A program made the position numbers and the translations under genes. Below are positions 44,734 to 55,310 of a DNA stretch of 64,000 nucleotides, piece by piece. Numbering within the stretch: position 1 is the stretch's first letter; each line of letters begins with the position of its first letter. Under the pieces are notes generated by a model that had not been told where the DNA came from, ran no database searches, and saw only the letters and a list, made by a program, of their open reading frames with translations. Source of the stretch: Bacillus sp. N13C7 (GTDB lineage: Bacteria > Bacillota > Bacilli > Bacillales > Bacillaceae); assembly GCF_026790065.1 (NCBI RefSeq), contig NZ_JALAMO010000016.1, positions 1 to 64,000 of the forward strand, in the 5' to 3' direction.

Positions 44734-44746
44734 TTCCCCCTTTCTA

Positions 44747-46591
44747 TTAAGGTGTATACATATTCGGTTTTGGCTGTTCCGCCATGCCCTCTCCTAAAAA
44801 GAAGCTTGTGTGCGGCGGCTGGTTATACGCGACATTTTGCCAGGCGATGCCAAGCCGGTACACAGGATCGTGCATCAGCGTGTACAGCCTGTGCTCAGTC
44901 GGAATGGTCGTGGTGTAAATGCGGAGCGCACTGCTGTCCTCTGTTCGCCACACCACTTCCTCACGCCAGTCACCGAGCAGATCAGCCTGAAGTGCCGGTG
45001 TTGCTTTTGTGCCGTTGTTGGCGGCTGCGCCTGACGCAGTCAACACATTTTTCGATACGCCGTTTTGATAATCCCACTTATCGATTCGGTTGCTGTCCAG
45101 CTGTTCCCGCAGCAAGTCGCCGTCCCACCAGATGCCGAAGTTGGTCGAGGATGGAACGCTGCTTCCGATTTTGACCCCTTTTGCTGAGTAAAGGGAACCG
45201 TTTGCCCACACCTCCTGTCCCGGATAACGCGGGTCGATATCAGCAGCCATCCCGCGGCCTACATCCTTGCCGGCATAAACGCCCCAAAGGATTTTACCGG
45301 TTGCTGCATCCCGGAAGGATAAGCCGTATTTTGCATTTTTGTCCTCATGTACTTGAAACACCTCAAGCCCAGGCCGGCTTGGATCAAGATCCCCGGTATG
45401 GAGGGCATCTCCGTGGCCTAAGCCAGTCGAGTACATGCCTTTGCCATCTTGATCAACAGCCATTGAGCCAAAAATGATCTCATCTTTACCGTCTCCGTCA
45501 ACATCCGCGATGCTCAGGTTGTGATTCCCCTGTCCGGCAAACGCTTCATTTCCCGACTTCGAAGAATCAAGCGTCCAAAGCTTTGACAGCTTTCCGTCTC
45601 TGAAGTTATAGGCGACAAGCATGGTTTTGGCATAATACCCTCTAGTCATGATCAAGCTCGGCCGCTGTCCGTCGAGGTAGGCAATCCCAGCTAGAAACCG
45701 GTCCACCCGGTTGCCGTAGCTGTCTCCCCAATCCGACACATTGCCGCGCGCCGGTTCAAAGTTTGCGGTGACAAGCTCTTTCCCGGTTGCACCTTGAAAC
45801 ACAGTGAGATATTCAGGCCCTGAAAGCACACGCCCCTGTTCATTTCTGTAATCAGCATTGGCATTTCCAATCACTTTGCCCGTGCCGTCTTTTGTCCCGT
45901 CTGCCGTTTTCATCGCCACTTCCGCCTTTCCGTCACCATCAAGGTCATACACCATAAACTGGGTGTAGTGCGCGCCCGCTCTGATGTTTTTGCCGAGATT
46001 GATCCGCCATAATTTCGTTCCGTCCAGTTTATACGCGTCAATCAGCACGTCACCCGTATAGCCATCCTGTGAATTGTCCTTTGAATGAGACGGGTCCCAT
46101 TTCAGGATCAGCTCGTATTGCCCGTCTCCATCCACATCGCCAACACTTGCGTCATTGGCGCTGTAGGTGTAAGCTTCACCCTTTGGCATCGTGCCGCCAG
46201 CCGGTTTATCCAGCCGGACAGAATGATACGGCTGCGCCCATACGGAGGCTTTTTCAGAAGCCGCCTGTTCGGTTCCGTTTACGATAGCCCGAACCGTATA
46301 CGCAGAGCCCGCCGATCCGTTTTTATCCACATAGTTCGTGGTTTTGACAGGCGCAGCATTCAGCTTTTGCCCGTCTCTGTACACATTGAACGAAACCGAT
46401 GCGTTTTCAGTGCCAAGAAACCGCCAGCTGACAAAAATGCCGCTGTCCGTCCTGACCGCCACAAGTCCGCGGTTCAGCGCTTCCATCTGCCGCGCTGCTC
46501 CTTCTGCTTTCACAGGAAATAAAGAGGCACCCATCATCAACAAGACCAGCAACGTAACAGCGGTAAACATGCGTTTCCTTCGTGTAATCAT
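44747..46591 (-). CDS. yesW: Secreted rhamnogalacturonan endolyase YesW (PL11)
   Basis: A 614-residue PL11 endolyase. The signal peptide is MITRRKRMFTAVTLLVLLMM followed by a stretch ending FPVKA near residue 29. The propeller has Ca2+ sites DVDGDGQYELILKWDP, DLDGDGKAEVAMKTADG and DVDGDGKDEIIFGS, nearly identical blocks to YesX. It cleaves the rhamnogalacturonan I backbone outside the cell. ATG at 46591 follows AAGGAG. It has its own promoter with three activator motifs and a cre site, and heads the yesWX unit. Confidence 0.95.
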   Translation of the reverse strand: MITRRKRMFTAVTLLVLLMMGASLFPVKAEGAARQMEALNRGLVAVRTDSGIFVSWRFLGTENASVSFNVYRDGQKLNAAPVKTTNYVDKNGSAGSAYTVRAIVNGTEQAASEKASVWAQPYHSVRLDKPAGGTMPKGEAYTYSANDASVGDVDGDGQYELILKWDPSHSKDNSQDGYTGDVLIDAYKLDGTKLWRINLGKNIRAGAHYTQFMVYDLDGDGKAEVAMKTADGTKDGTGKVIGNANADYRNEQGRVLSGPEYLTVFQGATGKELVTANFEPARGNVSDWGDSYGNRVDRFLAGIAYLDGQRPSLIMTRGYYAKTMLVAYNFRDGKLSKLWTLDSSKSGNEAFAGQGNHNLSIADVDGDGKDEIIFGSMAVDQDGKGMYSTGLGHGDALHTGDLDPSRPGLEVFQVHEDKNAKYGLSFRDAATGKILWGVYAGKDVGRGMAADIDPRYPGQEVWANGSLYSAKGVKIGSSVPSSTNFGIWWDGDLLREQLDSNRIDKWDYQNGVSKNVLTASGAAANNGTKATPALQADLLGDWREEVVWRTEDSSALRIYTTTIPTEHRLYTLMHDPVYRLGIAWQNVAYNQPPHTSFFLGEGMAEQPKPNMYTP

Positions 46592-46613
46592 CAGACAGCT
46601 CCTTCTCTTTTAT

Positions 46614-46629
46614 CTGTAAGCGCTTACTT
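46614..46629. promoter_or_regulatory. cre site (CcpA) downstream of the yesW promoter
   Basis: CTGTAAGCGCTTACTT, a strong match to the catabolite-repression consensus, between the -10 and the start codon of yesW, a roadblock position. Confidence 0.8.
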
Positions 46630-46636
46630 ATATTGG

Positions 46637-46731
46637 ATTTTATGCGCTGTGAGGGCTGTCTTCAATTTCACTTTTTTGCAACTGCCTTTTTGGGACATTG
46701 CACTTTTTTGCATGATTGTCATTTTTTTGCT
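46637..46731 (-). promoter_or_regulatory. yesW promoter with array of A-rich activator motifs
   Basis: Minus strand -35 TTGAAG (46660-46665), 17 bases, -10 TAAAAT (46637-46642). Directly upstream are TGCAAAAAAGTGAAA (46666-46680), TGCAAAAAAGTGCAA (46698-46712) and GCAAAAAAATGACAA (near 46716-46730), with a weaker copy between. The first touches the -35, typical of AraC-type activation. YesS is the likeliest binder. Confidence 0.7.
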
Positions 46732-47356
46732 ACCCAGCTTGGCGGTGCCGGGCCTCCGTCTTTTGAAATCCTCTGAAAGCAAAAAACATCGACACAAGCC
46801 CAAATAAACATGGACCGTAAAATGGGATCAGTCCCGGAAGCGTATACAGCAAATAAAGGACAAATCCGCAGCCCATCAGCATACAGCCCGTCGTCAGAGG
46901 CTGCATGGCGCCAAACAGCAGCGCTTGCGGAATATATTTGCGAAGCGGGAGCTGGTAGTGCACATAAAGGGGAAACACATACATCAGCGCAATGATATAC
47001 AAAAGCCCTGCAAGCAGCGTGCAGCTCGTCACGGTAAAGGACAGCCAATCCGCATTTGCAGAAAAGTAATGATAGTTCGCGGACAATATGAGCAAAAGAG
47101 CCGCAAACGCCAATCCGATCGCATTGACCTTGAGAAACTCTTTTTTGTAGGTGGCTAAAAATAATGGAAACACCGGGACATCCTTTTGCCCCATCAGCCA
47201 TTTCCGTATGACGGCACACATCGCAGCTGTGCTCGGCGCCCATCCGAAAAGGACGCCGCCCAAAAGCGTAAACAACAGCCACAGCCCGTTGAGCCACGCA
47301 ATTTTCACCACCGCTTCACAGCCTGCATAAAGCGCATCCGTTACCGTCGTCTTCAT
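46730..47356 (-). CDS. yesV: DUF624 membrane protein YesV
   Basis: A 208-residue membrane protein with about five hydrophobic segments and the DUF624 opening (VKIAWLNGLWLLFTLLGGVLFGWAPSTAAM). It is a paralogue of YesL (ATAAMFSVAREWAKGNTDAPVFSVFF versus STAAMCAVIRKWLMGQKDVPVFPLFL). These proteins accompany carbohydrate ABC importers; the role is unknown, perhaps in transporter or sensor function. Start overlaps the yesU stop by four bases. Another frame over the same region is a shadow. Confidence 0.9.
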   Translation of the reverse strand: MKTTVTDALYAGCEAVVKIAWLNGLWLLFTLLGGVLFGWAPSTAAMCAVIRKWLMGQKDVPVFPLFLATYKKEFLKVNAIGLAFAALLLILSANYHYFSANADWLSFTVTSCTLLAGLLYIIALMYVFPLYVHYQLPLRKYIPQALLFGAMQPLTTGCMLMGCGFVLYLLYTLPGLIPFYGPCLFGLVSMFFAFRGFQKTEARHRQAG

Positions 47357-48015
47357 CTTCTCACCGCTTGATGCACAGCAAAATCTCGATAAGCGGCTTT
47401 CATGGGCGCCATCTGCCGGATCCCGATTTTACCTTTTGTTAACACGGGCCCATATGTGCTGCCGTCGTCCATCCACTCAAGAATGGGCAGATCATTGATT
47501 GAAAAGTGCACATAGCCTTTGTCTTTAATAAGCTTCATATGATAAGGGGCGTCAGCGTCATCTGGAGAAGGCAGCGGATCGGCTCCCATCGCGGTGAGGT
47601 GGAAACCGCGGCTTTTTCTTAAATTGCAGGTGCGGAACGCTCTTTCCTCCGCGTATTTTCTACGGAAATACGACAGATGGAGCGCGTTGATGTCCCCCGA
47701 ATGATACTCGGGGTATTTTCCCGTTCTTTTCTGGAGACTTGGATCAAACAAATCCTCGCCTCCCATTCCCGCAGCGGAAAAAAACAGCATACACAAGCCC
47801 GGCTGCTCCATCGGGAAGAAGTCCCACGTCACAATGATGCCGTCTGGAAAGGTTTCCGGGCACCAATAGACAAAGTGTGCTTCGTCTTGAACATGCGACA
47901 GGTGCAAGCGGTGATCGTCAAATGAGATCTGTCCGCCGCCCTCCATCCGCCAGTCCTTCACATCGCTTACTGACCGGAGCGGATTGCGGTACAGGCACGC
48001 GCCTTCCTTATACAT
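47353..48015 (-). CDS. yesU: DUF1961 protein YesU
   Basis: A 220-residue soluble protein with a concanavalin-like beta-sandwich pattern (VTWDFFPMEQPGLCMLFFSAAG, YVHFSINDLPILEWMDDG). The family is DUF1961, for which the YesU structure is known but not the activity. Its place among lyases and esterases suggests binding or cleaving a rhamnogalacturonan fragment. No signal peptide. The ATG at 48015 overlaps the end of yesT by eight bases. Confidence 0.9.
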   Translation of the reverse strand: MYKEGACLYRNPLRSVSDVKDWRMEGGGQISFDDHRLHLSHVQDEAHFVYWCPETFPDGIIVTWDFFPMEQPGLCMLFFSAAGMGGEDLFDPSLQKRTGKYPEYHSGDINALHLSYFRRKYAEERAFRTCNLRKSRGFHLTAMGADPLPSPDDADAPYHMKLIKDKGYVHFSINDLPILEWMDDGSTYGPVLTKGKIGIRQMAPMKAAYRDFAVHQAVRR

Positions 48016-48703
48016 ATTCTTTTCCCTCCCGGCTCACAAGGTGGTCCTTCAGCGGAAGGCCGAGCTCTTCAATGCCTTCTGCCACAAGCTTCGCAACCTC
48101 CATTGCCCCTTCTTCCGAAAAATGCGTATTGTCCTCAATGCCGTCCGGATAATTCGGATGTTCATTCGGCTGAAACCAAACGAACAATCGCTTCGACTCC
48201 TCCGGTCCGTATGCTTCATAGAGCTCCTTTGTTTTTGCAAGCAGATCAATCACGGGCACATCAAGCTCCTTCGCCAGTGCTTTCATCGCATCAGGGTACT
48301 CGCCGAGTGTATGCTCAATCCGACCGTTTTCGTCAAAGCGGCGGCGCTGCACCGATGTGACGAATACGGGGTGCGCTCCCTTTCCGCGTGCCGTATCTGC
48401 AAACAGGGTGAGAAATTGCTGAAACGTGGAGTACGGCTTCGTCCCGCGCGGTTTCTGGTCATTGTGGCCGAATTGAATAAACAAATAATCGCCTTGCGTG
48501 ATGCGCTCAGCAATCGACTGAAGCCTTCCTTCCTCCACAAAAGAATTGGTGCTCGCCCCTCCTTTGGCGTGATTGCGCACCTTCACATCTTCAGAAAACA
48601 ATTGCCCGAATACCTGCCCCCACCCCGCCATCGGCGCTTCATGAGGCGGGCAGTCACTCACGGTGGAATCCCCCGCTAAAAACACTTGAATCGGTTTCTC
48701 CAT
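48008..48703 (-). CDS. yesT: Rhamnogalacturonan acetylesterase YesT (SGNH)
   Basis: A 231-residue SGNH esterase with FLAGDSTVSD, FGHNDQKPRG and the catalytic Asp-His in DNTHFSEEGA. No signal peptide. It removes acetyl groups from imported rhamnogalacturonan pieces, in parallel with its paralogue YesY. The ATG at 48703 follows AAAGGAGAG; the longer open frame reaches 43 codons into yesS without support. Spacing of 16 bases from yesS. Confidence 0.92.
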   Translation of the reverse strand: MEKPIQVFLAGDSTVSDCPPHEAPMAGWGQVFGQLFSEDVKVRNHAKGGASTNSFVEEGRLQSIAERITQGDYLFIQFGHNDQKPRGTKPYSTFQQFLTLFADTARGKGAHPVFVTSVQRRRFDENGRIEHTLGEYPDAMKALAKELDVPVIDLLAKTKELYEAYGPEESKRLFVWFQPNEHPNYPDGIEDNTHFSEEGAMEVAKLVAEGIEELGLPLKDHLVSREGKEYV

Positions 48704-48719
48704 CACACGTTCTCTCCTT

Positions 48720-51005
48720 TCATGGCGTTTCCTGATACATTTGCCTGAAGACACCCGGCGGCATGCCGACCTGTTTTTTAAAAATCCGATTGAAGTAATT
48801 GTGACGGTAGCCGACTGCTTCTGACACATCATGAATTTTTTTATTCGTATTCACCAGCAGTTCTTTCGCCTTTTCGATTCTGATGTGGGTCACATAATCG
48901 ATAAAATTAATGCCGGTCACTTGCTTAAATGCCTTGCTTAACGTATATGAATTCATGCCAAGCGCATCGGCACAGCTTTCCAATGAAATGTCCGCCATAT
49001 ACTGTTTGTGAATCATCGCAATCACACGTTCTACCAGCTGCTTTTGCTGTCGGTTTTTTCTGCCCTCAAGCTTGGAAAGGTAAGGCGTCACGACAGCATC
49101 CATCAGCCAGGCCGCCGCTTCACCGGGTTCGCGCAGTTCTGAAATGTCAAGAAGCAGATCCCGATGCTGAAGCAGTTCACTCGGATTGAGCCCGGAATGC
49201 AGAATATCCTCCTGAATGCGGGAAAACAGCTGAATCAGGGCGGAGTGCACATGCCTGTCTATGGCCGCCTTTTCCGCCAGTTCCTCCATGCATACACGAA
49301 TCAGTTCCCCGGCATCCTGTTTTCTCTCCAGCCGGATGGCCTGAACAATTTGTTTTTCCAGCTCAAAAGGATAATAGGGGGCTGTTTGCTCATCGTGAAG
49401 GCTGTCTGCCTGCAAATCAATCACCTGATGCCGGTTGGCAAACTGCCTGCGTGATTTGCCGCTTTTCACATCTTTAAATAAAGAGGGGATCTCCGTGACG
49501 CGCTCCGTCCTCCTGCTCATCGTTCCGGTCAGGCTCAATCCGGTGACATCACCAAATTGGCGTGCAAGCTCCGTTACATACGCCCTCAGATCAGAGCTGT
49601 TTGTTTTCATCACTAGCACGGTCACGGAAAGCCGGCCGATATCAAATATGGAGATCTGCAAACAGCTTTTTGCCGCTAGCTCCTCAGCGATATTAGTCAG
49701 TGTAAACACAGCGAGCTGTTCATCACCTTCACGGAAGATGCTTTTTTCGCAGCGGAGCCCCGTCACCTGAAGATCAAGGACATGAAACACGTTTCCTCCG
49801 ATGTTCCACCCAGCCTCCTCCATCCTCGATCTGAGGCTTTCCTCGTTGTCATAGTAAAAATCGCCCTGCAGGAGGTGCTGCAAAAAACTCTTTTTCATGT
49901 GGGGTGTCTGCCGCAGGAGCTGCTCTTGAAGCTTCCGGCTTTCAAGGGATAGATCATGCCATCTCTTTTCAATCCACTTGAATTCATCCTGCCCGGATGC
50001 CTGCCATGTTTTCTTCTCTCCGCCGGTAAACAGGCCAAGCAAATGCTGAATAGGACGATAGATTTTTTTCGAGGCGTACCACGTCATGCACACGGCTAAG
50101 CCGATGCAAATGACAAGCATCACAATGATCACTTTTGATAAAAACACCATCGACGCTGTAATGGCAGAAAGAGGTGCCGCCGAAACAAACGTCCATTGCT
50201 GATGCATTCGGTTCATTTCTCCAAAGGAGACGGAATACACCTTGCCGTCCCATTCCATCTGAAAATGGCCTTTCTCAGCAGGCTGTTTTTTTACCTCTTG
50301 TAGTAAAGCCTTTTTAAAATCTTTTTCCCCCTCATGAAATAACACCTCTTGATTCTGATCCAAAAGCAGGGCACTGCCATCAGGATAGGGGGACAGACTT
50401 TGCAGGATCGATTCCATTTCTTTCGGATCAACCGCCAGCATGACCGCGCCAAACGGTTTCTCCGCCGCGCCCGGAATGAGCTGGATCAGCATCGCTTGAT
50501 CTCCAGACTGTTTCCAATAAATACTGTTGTCAGAGGCGAGCAGCGAGCGATACTTGCGAAGCGCCTCCTGTTCGGTCAAAGCGCTGTATTCGGGGCTCAG
50601 CACAAGAGGCCGGGGGCTGTTCAGAAAGATGGAAGCCTGCTCGATCAGCGGCTGCTGATCCCGTAAAAGAAACAGCCTTTTCGTCAGTTGATAGGAGAAC
50701 GTAAAGTCTTTCTCCAAATCCCTTTCGGCCAATCCGTTCATCAGCGAAGAATCGTTTGCCATCTGGGTAAGAGCCAGCTCCAATACTCCAAGCTTTTCAT
50801 CCATCCGGCTGACCTCACGCGCCACCTGTGTTTCATGCGATCTCTGCAGCTCTTTCTCTACCTTGTCGATCGAAAGAAAGTAGATAGCGCCGCCAGTCAG
50901 CAATCCAGGAATACAGGCAATCAGCAAAATGAAGACAAAGTTTCTTTTGAAATACGTTCCCTTCCAGCGAGAAACCCGTTCCTTCTGTTGAGGCTGTTTT
51001 TTCAT
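48720..51005 (-). CDS. yesS: AraC-type membrane-bound regulator YesS (RhgR)
   Basis: A 761-residue one-component regulator. A first membrane segment (about 25-48) and a second (about 290-315) flank an extracellular sensor like a double-Cache domain. A HAMP-like and middle region follows. The C-terminal 100 residues are two AraC helix-turn-helices ([29 protein letters not shown] and [24 protein letters not shown]). It probably senses pectin fragments outside and activates yesW and lplA type promoters. RBS GGGAAAGGG region before ATG at 51005. Confidence 0.92.
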   Translation of the reverse strand: MKKQPQQKERVSRWKGTYFKRNFVFILLIACIPGLLTGGAIYFLSIDKVEKELQRSHETQVAREVSRMDEKLGVLELALTQMANDSSLMNGLAERDLEKDFTFSYQLTKRLFLLRDQQPLIEQASIFLNSPRPLVLSPEYSALTEQEALRKYRSLLASDNSIYWKQSGDQAMLIQLIPGAAEKPFGAVMLAVDPKEMESILQSLSPYPDGSALLLDQNQEVLFHEGEKDFKKALLQEVKKQPAEKGHFQMEWDGKVYSVSFGEMNRMHQQWTFVSAAPLSAITASMVFLSKVIIVMLVICIGLAVCMTWYASKKIYRPIQHLLGLFTGGEKKTWQASGQDEFKWIEKRWHDLSLESRKLQEQLLRQTPHMKKSFLQHLLQGDFYYDNEESLRSRMEEAGWNIGGNVFHVLDLQVTGLRCEKSIFREGDEQLAVFTLTNIAEELAAKSCLQISIFDIGRLSVTVLVMKTNSSDLRAYVTELARQFGDVTGLSLTGTMSRRTERVTEIPSLFKDVKSGKSRRQFANRHQVIDLQADSLHDEQTAPYYPFELEKQIVQAIRLERKQDAGELIRVCMEELAEKAAIDRHVHSALIQLFSRIQEDILHSGLNPSELLQHRDLLLDISELREPGEAAAWLMDAVVTPYLSKLEGRKNRQQKQLVERVIAMIHKQYMADISLESCADALGMNSYTLSKAFKQVTGINFIDYVTHIRIEKAKELLVNTNKKIHDVSEAVGYRHNYFNRIFKKQVGMPPGVFRQMYQETP

Positions 51006-51026
51006 CCCTTTCCCCCCGCCGCCGTC

Positions 51027-52061
51027 TTACTGATACACGCGTTTTTTTGTTCTTAACACATCAGCAAGAAACGTCAGCGCAAGTCCCTGTCCCCATCCTT
51101 GTATTCGTTTATAAGGCACCTGCTTGTATCCTTCGGCATTTTTCATGACGGCTGTTCCGGCCGATACCTTGCTGACCCGTCCGTCCTCTTCTACCGCATC
51201 CAAAATGGCGCCAAGCGATTTTTGCACATATTTCGTATAGAGCTTCCCGCTCGACAGCAGAGCAGAGGCAATGCCCGCCGATGCCGATACCTCCAGATAC
51301 GAATCCGGGTCATCCAAAATGGTATGCCACAATCCTGATTCATCCTGAAGCCGGACAAGCGCGCTCAGCTGGTCTCTGAGCGAACCGTCGATGATCATAA
51401 AGGAGGGATGCGTCACCTCAATGAGCGGGAGCGCCTTTGCCATCGTGAGTGCTGCCCAGCCGTTCGCCCTGCCCCAGTAAATGCCCGACAGATGATTTTG
51501 CGCTTTGTTATCCCAGGCGTGGTAGTACAAATTCGTGACAGGGTCCTGAAGCACGTCTTCATGTCCGTGAAACTGGCGCAGACCGTCTTCAAAATAATCC
51601 TCGCGCTCCATCACCCGCCCGATTCTCAGCATAAACAGCCCCGCCATCATCAGCGTATCCGCCCATGCCTGCTCAGGAAACACATATTCTGCTGAATTCA
51701 CTGTATGCTGAAGGATGCCCTCACCAAAGCGCGGCGCCTTATGCAGCACATATTCCGCCATCTCGCCGGCCGTTTCTAAATATACGTGATCCCCCGTCAC
51801 TTTATGGAGAAATAAAAGCGTATGCCCAATAGAAACCCCGTTGATCGAAAGCGGGGGAAGCCCATCCTCCAGCTGTTCATCCACCCATGTTTTTAGCAGA
51901 TTGATATATTCCTCGTTTTCCGTTGCTTCATAAGCCTCCGCCACGCCGTAAAATGCGACGCCGCCCGGCCAATCCCACGCAAAATCCATCTGAAATGTCC
52001 GTTTCACGATCCGGTCAATGACGGACGTCACCTTTTCTTCATCAAAGATTAGCTGTGCCAT
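51027..52061 (-). CDS. yesR: GH105 unsaturated rhamnogalacturonyl hydrolase YesR
   Basis: A 344-residue alpha/alpha-barrel enzyme of family 105. Conserved blocks are DFAWDWPGGVAFYG, WADTLMMAGLFM (with the catalytic Asp region), HAWDNKAQNHLSGIYWGRANGWAALTMAKAL. It removes the unsaturated galacturonyl residue that lyases leave at the non-reducing end. Cytosolic. ATG at 52061 follows AAAAAGGAG; a TTG three codons earlier is closer to that site and less likely. Confidence 0.93.
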   Translation of the reverse strand: MAQLIFDEEKVTSVIDRIVKRTFQMDFAWDWPGGVAFYGVAEAYEATENEEYINLLKTWVDEQLEDGLPPLSINGVSIGHTLLFLHKVTGDHVYLETAGEMAEYVLHKAPRFGEGILQHTVNSAEYVFPEQAWADTLMMAGLFMLRIGRVMEREDYFEDGLRQFHGHEDVLQDPVTNLYYHAWDNKAQNHLSGIYWGRANGWAALTMAKALPLIEVTHPSFMIIDGSLRDQLSALVRLQDESGLWHTILDDPDSYLEVSASAGIASALLSSGKLYTKYVQKSLGAILDAVEEDGRVSKVSAGTAVMKNAEGYKQVPYKRIQGWGQGLALTFLADVLRTKKRVYQ

Positions 52062-52076
52062 CTGCAACACTCCTTT

Positions 52077-52967
52077 TTATTTTAATCCTGTCGTACTGAT
52101 CCCCTGAACGATATATTTCTGAAACAAAAAGAATACGAGAATCACAGGCAATAACGAGACAGCCGACATCGCAAACATCGCGCCCCAGTTCGAAGCTGAT
52201 TCCGTATCGAGGAAAAGCTTCAGCGCAAGTGAAACTGGATAAAGCTCCGGCTTATTCAAATACAAGAGCGGCTGAATCAGCTCCTCCCACTTCCAATAGA
52301 AGGAGAAAATCGCGGACGTCGCAAGCGCCGGGGCAATCAGCGGCAGAATGATCCGCCAAAAGCAGGCAAAGCGCCCGCAGCCGTCGATTCGCGCGGCTTC
52401 ATCCAGCTCCTCGGGTATCGTCCGGATAAACTGGATCATCAGAAAAATAAAAAACGCATGCCCGAAAAACTGCGGAACAACAATCGGTTTAAAAGAATTC
52501 AGCCAGTCTAATTTCGCAAACAAAATGTACTGCGGAATCATCAGCACTTCATGTGGCAGCATTAACGTCCCCATCATGCAGGCGAACCAAAATTTTTTTC
52601 CCTTAAACGGAATACGGGCAAATCCATACGCAATGACAGCCGATGACAGGACGGCTCCGATTGTTGACAGCCCGACAATGATCGCCGAGTTCTTAATAAA
52701 GGTCAGAAACGGCTGCCCCGCAATCCCCTTCCAGCCTTCAACATAGTTGCTGAGAATAAAAGGATCGGGAATGAGAGAATGAGAGGTTGTAAAAATACTG
52801 GCGCTTTCCTTAAACGAGCTGACAAACAGCCAAATGACCGGGTACAGCAATAACACCGCCAGCGAGGCCGTAAAAACATGGAACAGTATGCGCTTGGGCC
52901 TGACGCGCCCGGCTTTTTTTCTCTCAAAAACCGGAGCTTCTTTGACAGGCTGGTTGACCGGCTCCAT
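52077..52967 (-). CDS. yesQ: Carbohydrate ABC importer permease YesQ
   Basis: A 296-residue MalG-type permease with six hydrophobic segments after a basic N-terminal stretch. The ATPase-contact loop is [25 protein letters not shown]. It pairs with YesP; YesO is the binding protein. As with LplBC, no ATPase gene lies nearby, so MsmX is the likely energiser. It begins three bases after the yesP stop. Confidence 0.92.
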   Translation of the reverse strand: MEPVNQPVKEAPVFERKKAGRVRPKRILFHVFTASLAVLLLYPVIWLFVSSFKESASIFTTSHSLIPDPFILSNYVEGWKGIAGQPFLTFIKNSAIIVGLSTIGAVLSSAVIAYGFARIPFKGKKFWFACMMGTLMLPHEVLMIPQYILFAKLDWLNSFKPIVVPQFFGHAFFIFLMIQFIRTIPEELDEAARIDGCGRFACFWRIILPLIAPALATSAIFSFYWKWEELIQPLLYLNKPELYPVSLALKLFLDTESASNWGAMFAMSAVSLLPVILVFFLFQKYIVQGISTTGLK

Positions 52968-52970
52968 CCG

Positions 52971-53876
52971 TCATTCCTCCTTTGACTCGTAATGAACCCA
53001 ATAAGACGATGTTTTAAACAGAATCAGCGTAATCAGCCCGACAATGATAAGCATGACCCACGCCATCGCCGATGCGTAGCCCATTTGAAAATAGTTAAAC
53101 GCCCGCTGGAACAAATAGAGCGAATACAAAAGCGTCCCGTCAAGCGGCCCGCCCTCGCCCTTCGAGATGATATAGGCAGGTGTAAACGTCATAAAGGCAG
53201 AAATCGTCTGCATGACCAGATTGAAGAAAATAATCGGCGTGAGGATCGGAAGCGTGATCTGAAAGAAACGCTGCACCCGATTTGCCCCATCCACGCTGGC
53301 CGCTTCCAAATACGAAGACGGGATGTTTTTCAGCCCGGCCAGAAAAATCAGCATTGACGACCCGAACTGCCAGACAGACAGCAGAATCAATGTCCACAGC
53401 GCACTTGTCGGGTCCTGATACCAAAGAATTTTTTGATCAATCCCGACAAAAAACAGAAGCGCATTAATGACCCCGTCATTGCCGAAAATATTGCGCCACA
53501 TAATCGCCACGGCCACGCTCCCGCCGATGATGGAAGGGAGGTAAAAAAGCGTTCTGTACAAGGCCGTTCCTTTGGATGCATTGGTTAAAATGACAGCGAT
53601 AAAAAGCGCGAAGCCGAGGCGGAGCGGAACCCCGGCAAGCACATACGTAAACGTCACCTTCAGCGACTGCCAATACTTTTCATCACCCGTAAACATTTCC
53701 TTGTAGTTGTCGAGCCCGATCCACTTCGGCGCCGTAAACAAGTCATAGCTTGTGAAGGACAGAAACAGGGACGCCCCCATTGGAATCACCGTAAAACAAA
53801 GGAACCCGATAATGAACGGAGAAATAAAAGCATATCCCGCCAGATTGTCTTTTCTCATACTCCGGCTTGTTTTCAT
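52971..53876 (-). CDS. yesP: Carbohydrate ABC importer permease YesP
   Basis: A 301-residue MalF-type permease, six hydrophobic segments, contact loop LEAASVDGANRVQRFFQITLPI. Transports rhamnogalacturonan oligosaccharides with YesO and YesQ. ATG at 53876, 20 bases after yesO. Confidence 0.92.
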   Translation of the reverse strand: MKTSRSMRKDNLAGYAFISPFIIGFLCFTVIPMGASLFLSFTSYDLFTAPKWIGLDNYKEMFTGDEKYWQSLKVTFTYVLAGVPLRLGFALFIAVILTNASKGTALYRTLFYLPSIIGGSVAVAIMWRNIFGNDGVINALLFFVGIDQKILWYQDPTSALWTLILLSVWQFGSSMLIFLAGLKNIPSSYLEAASVDGANRVQRFFQITLPILTPIIFFNLVMQTISAFMTFTPAYIISKGEGGPLDGTLLYSLYLFQRAFNYFQMGYASAMAWVMLIIVGLITLILFKTSSYWVHYESKEE

Positions 53877-53896
53877 TGCGTCAGCCCCATTTCCCG

Positions 53897-55213
<1,317 letters not shown>

Positions 55214-55235
55214 TTATTTTAAAGCGTTCAGATGG

Positions 55236-55268
55236 GGCGAAACACTCAAAAAACAGTGGCGAAAGTAA
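55236..55268 (-). promoter_or_regulatory. Direct repeats upstream of yesO, possible YesN site
   Basis: Two GGCGAAA repeats (55236-55242 and 55258-55264, plus-strand reading), each followed by an A-rich run, with starts 22 bases apart, two helical turns. Such spacing suits a dimer of the AraC-type response regulator YesN. They overlap the yesN terminator region. Confidence 0.5.
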
Positions 55269-55310
55269 AAAAAACAGAGATGGCTATCCAGCGGAAGCGC
55301 CTCCCTGTTT
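55266..55310 (-). terminator. Probable terminator of yesLMN
   Basis: Minus-strand hairpin AAAACAGGGA / TCTCTGTTTT type pairing with a few mismatches and a T run, overlapping the yesN stop. Confidence 0.6.

Noticed and set aside
46719-47297. A 192-codon reading frame on the minus strand overlapping yesV
   Set aside because: The frame at 46730-47356 has DUF624 membrane features and a start coupled to yesU; the other has no ribosome site or recognisable protein.
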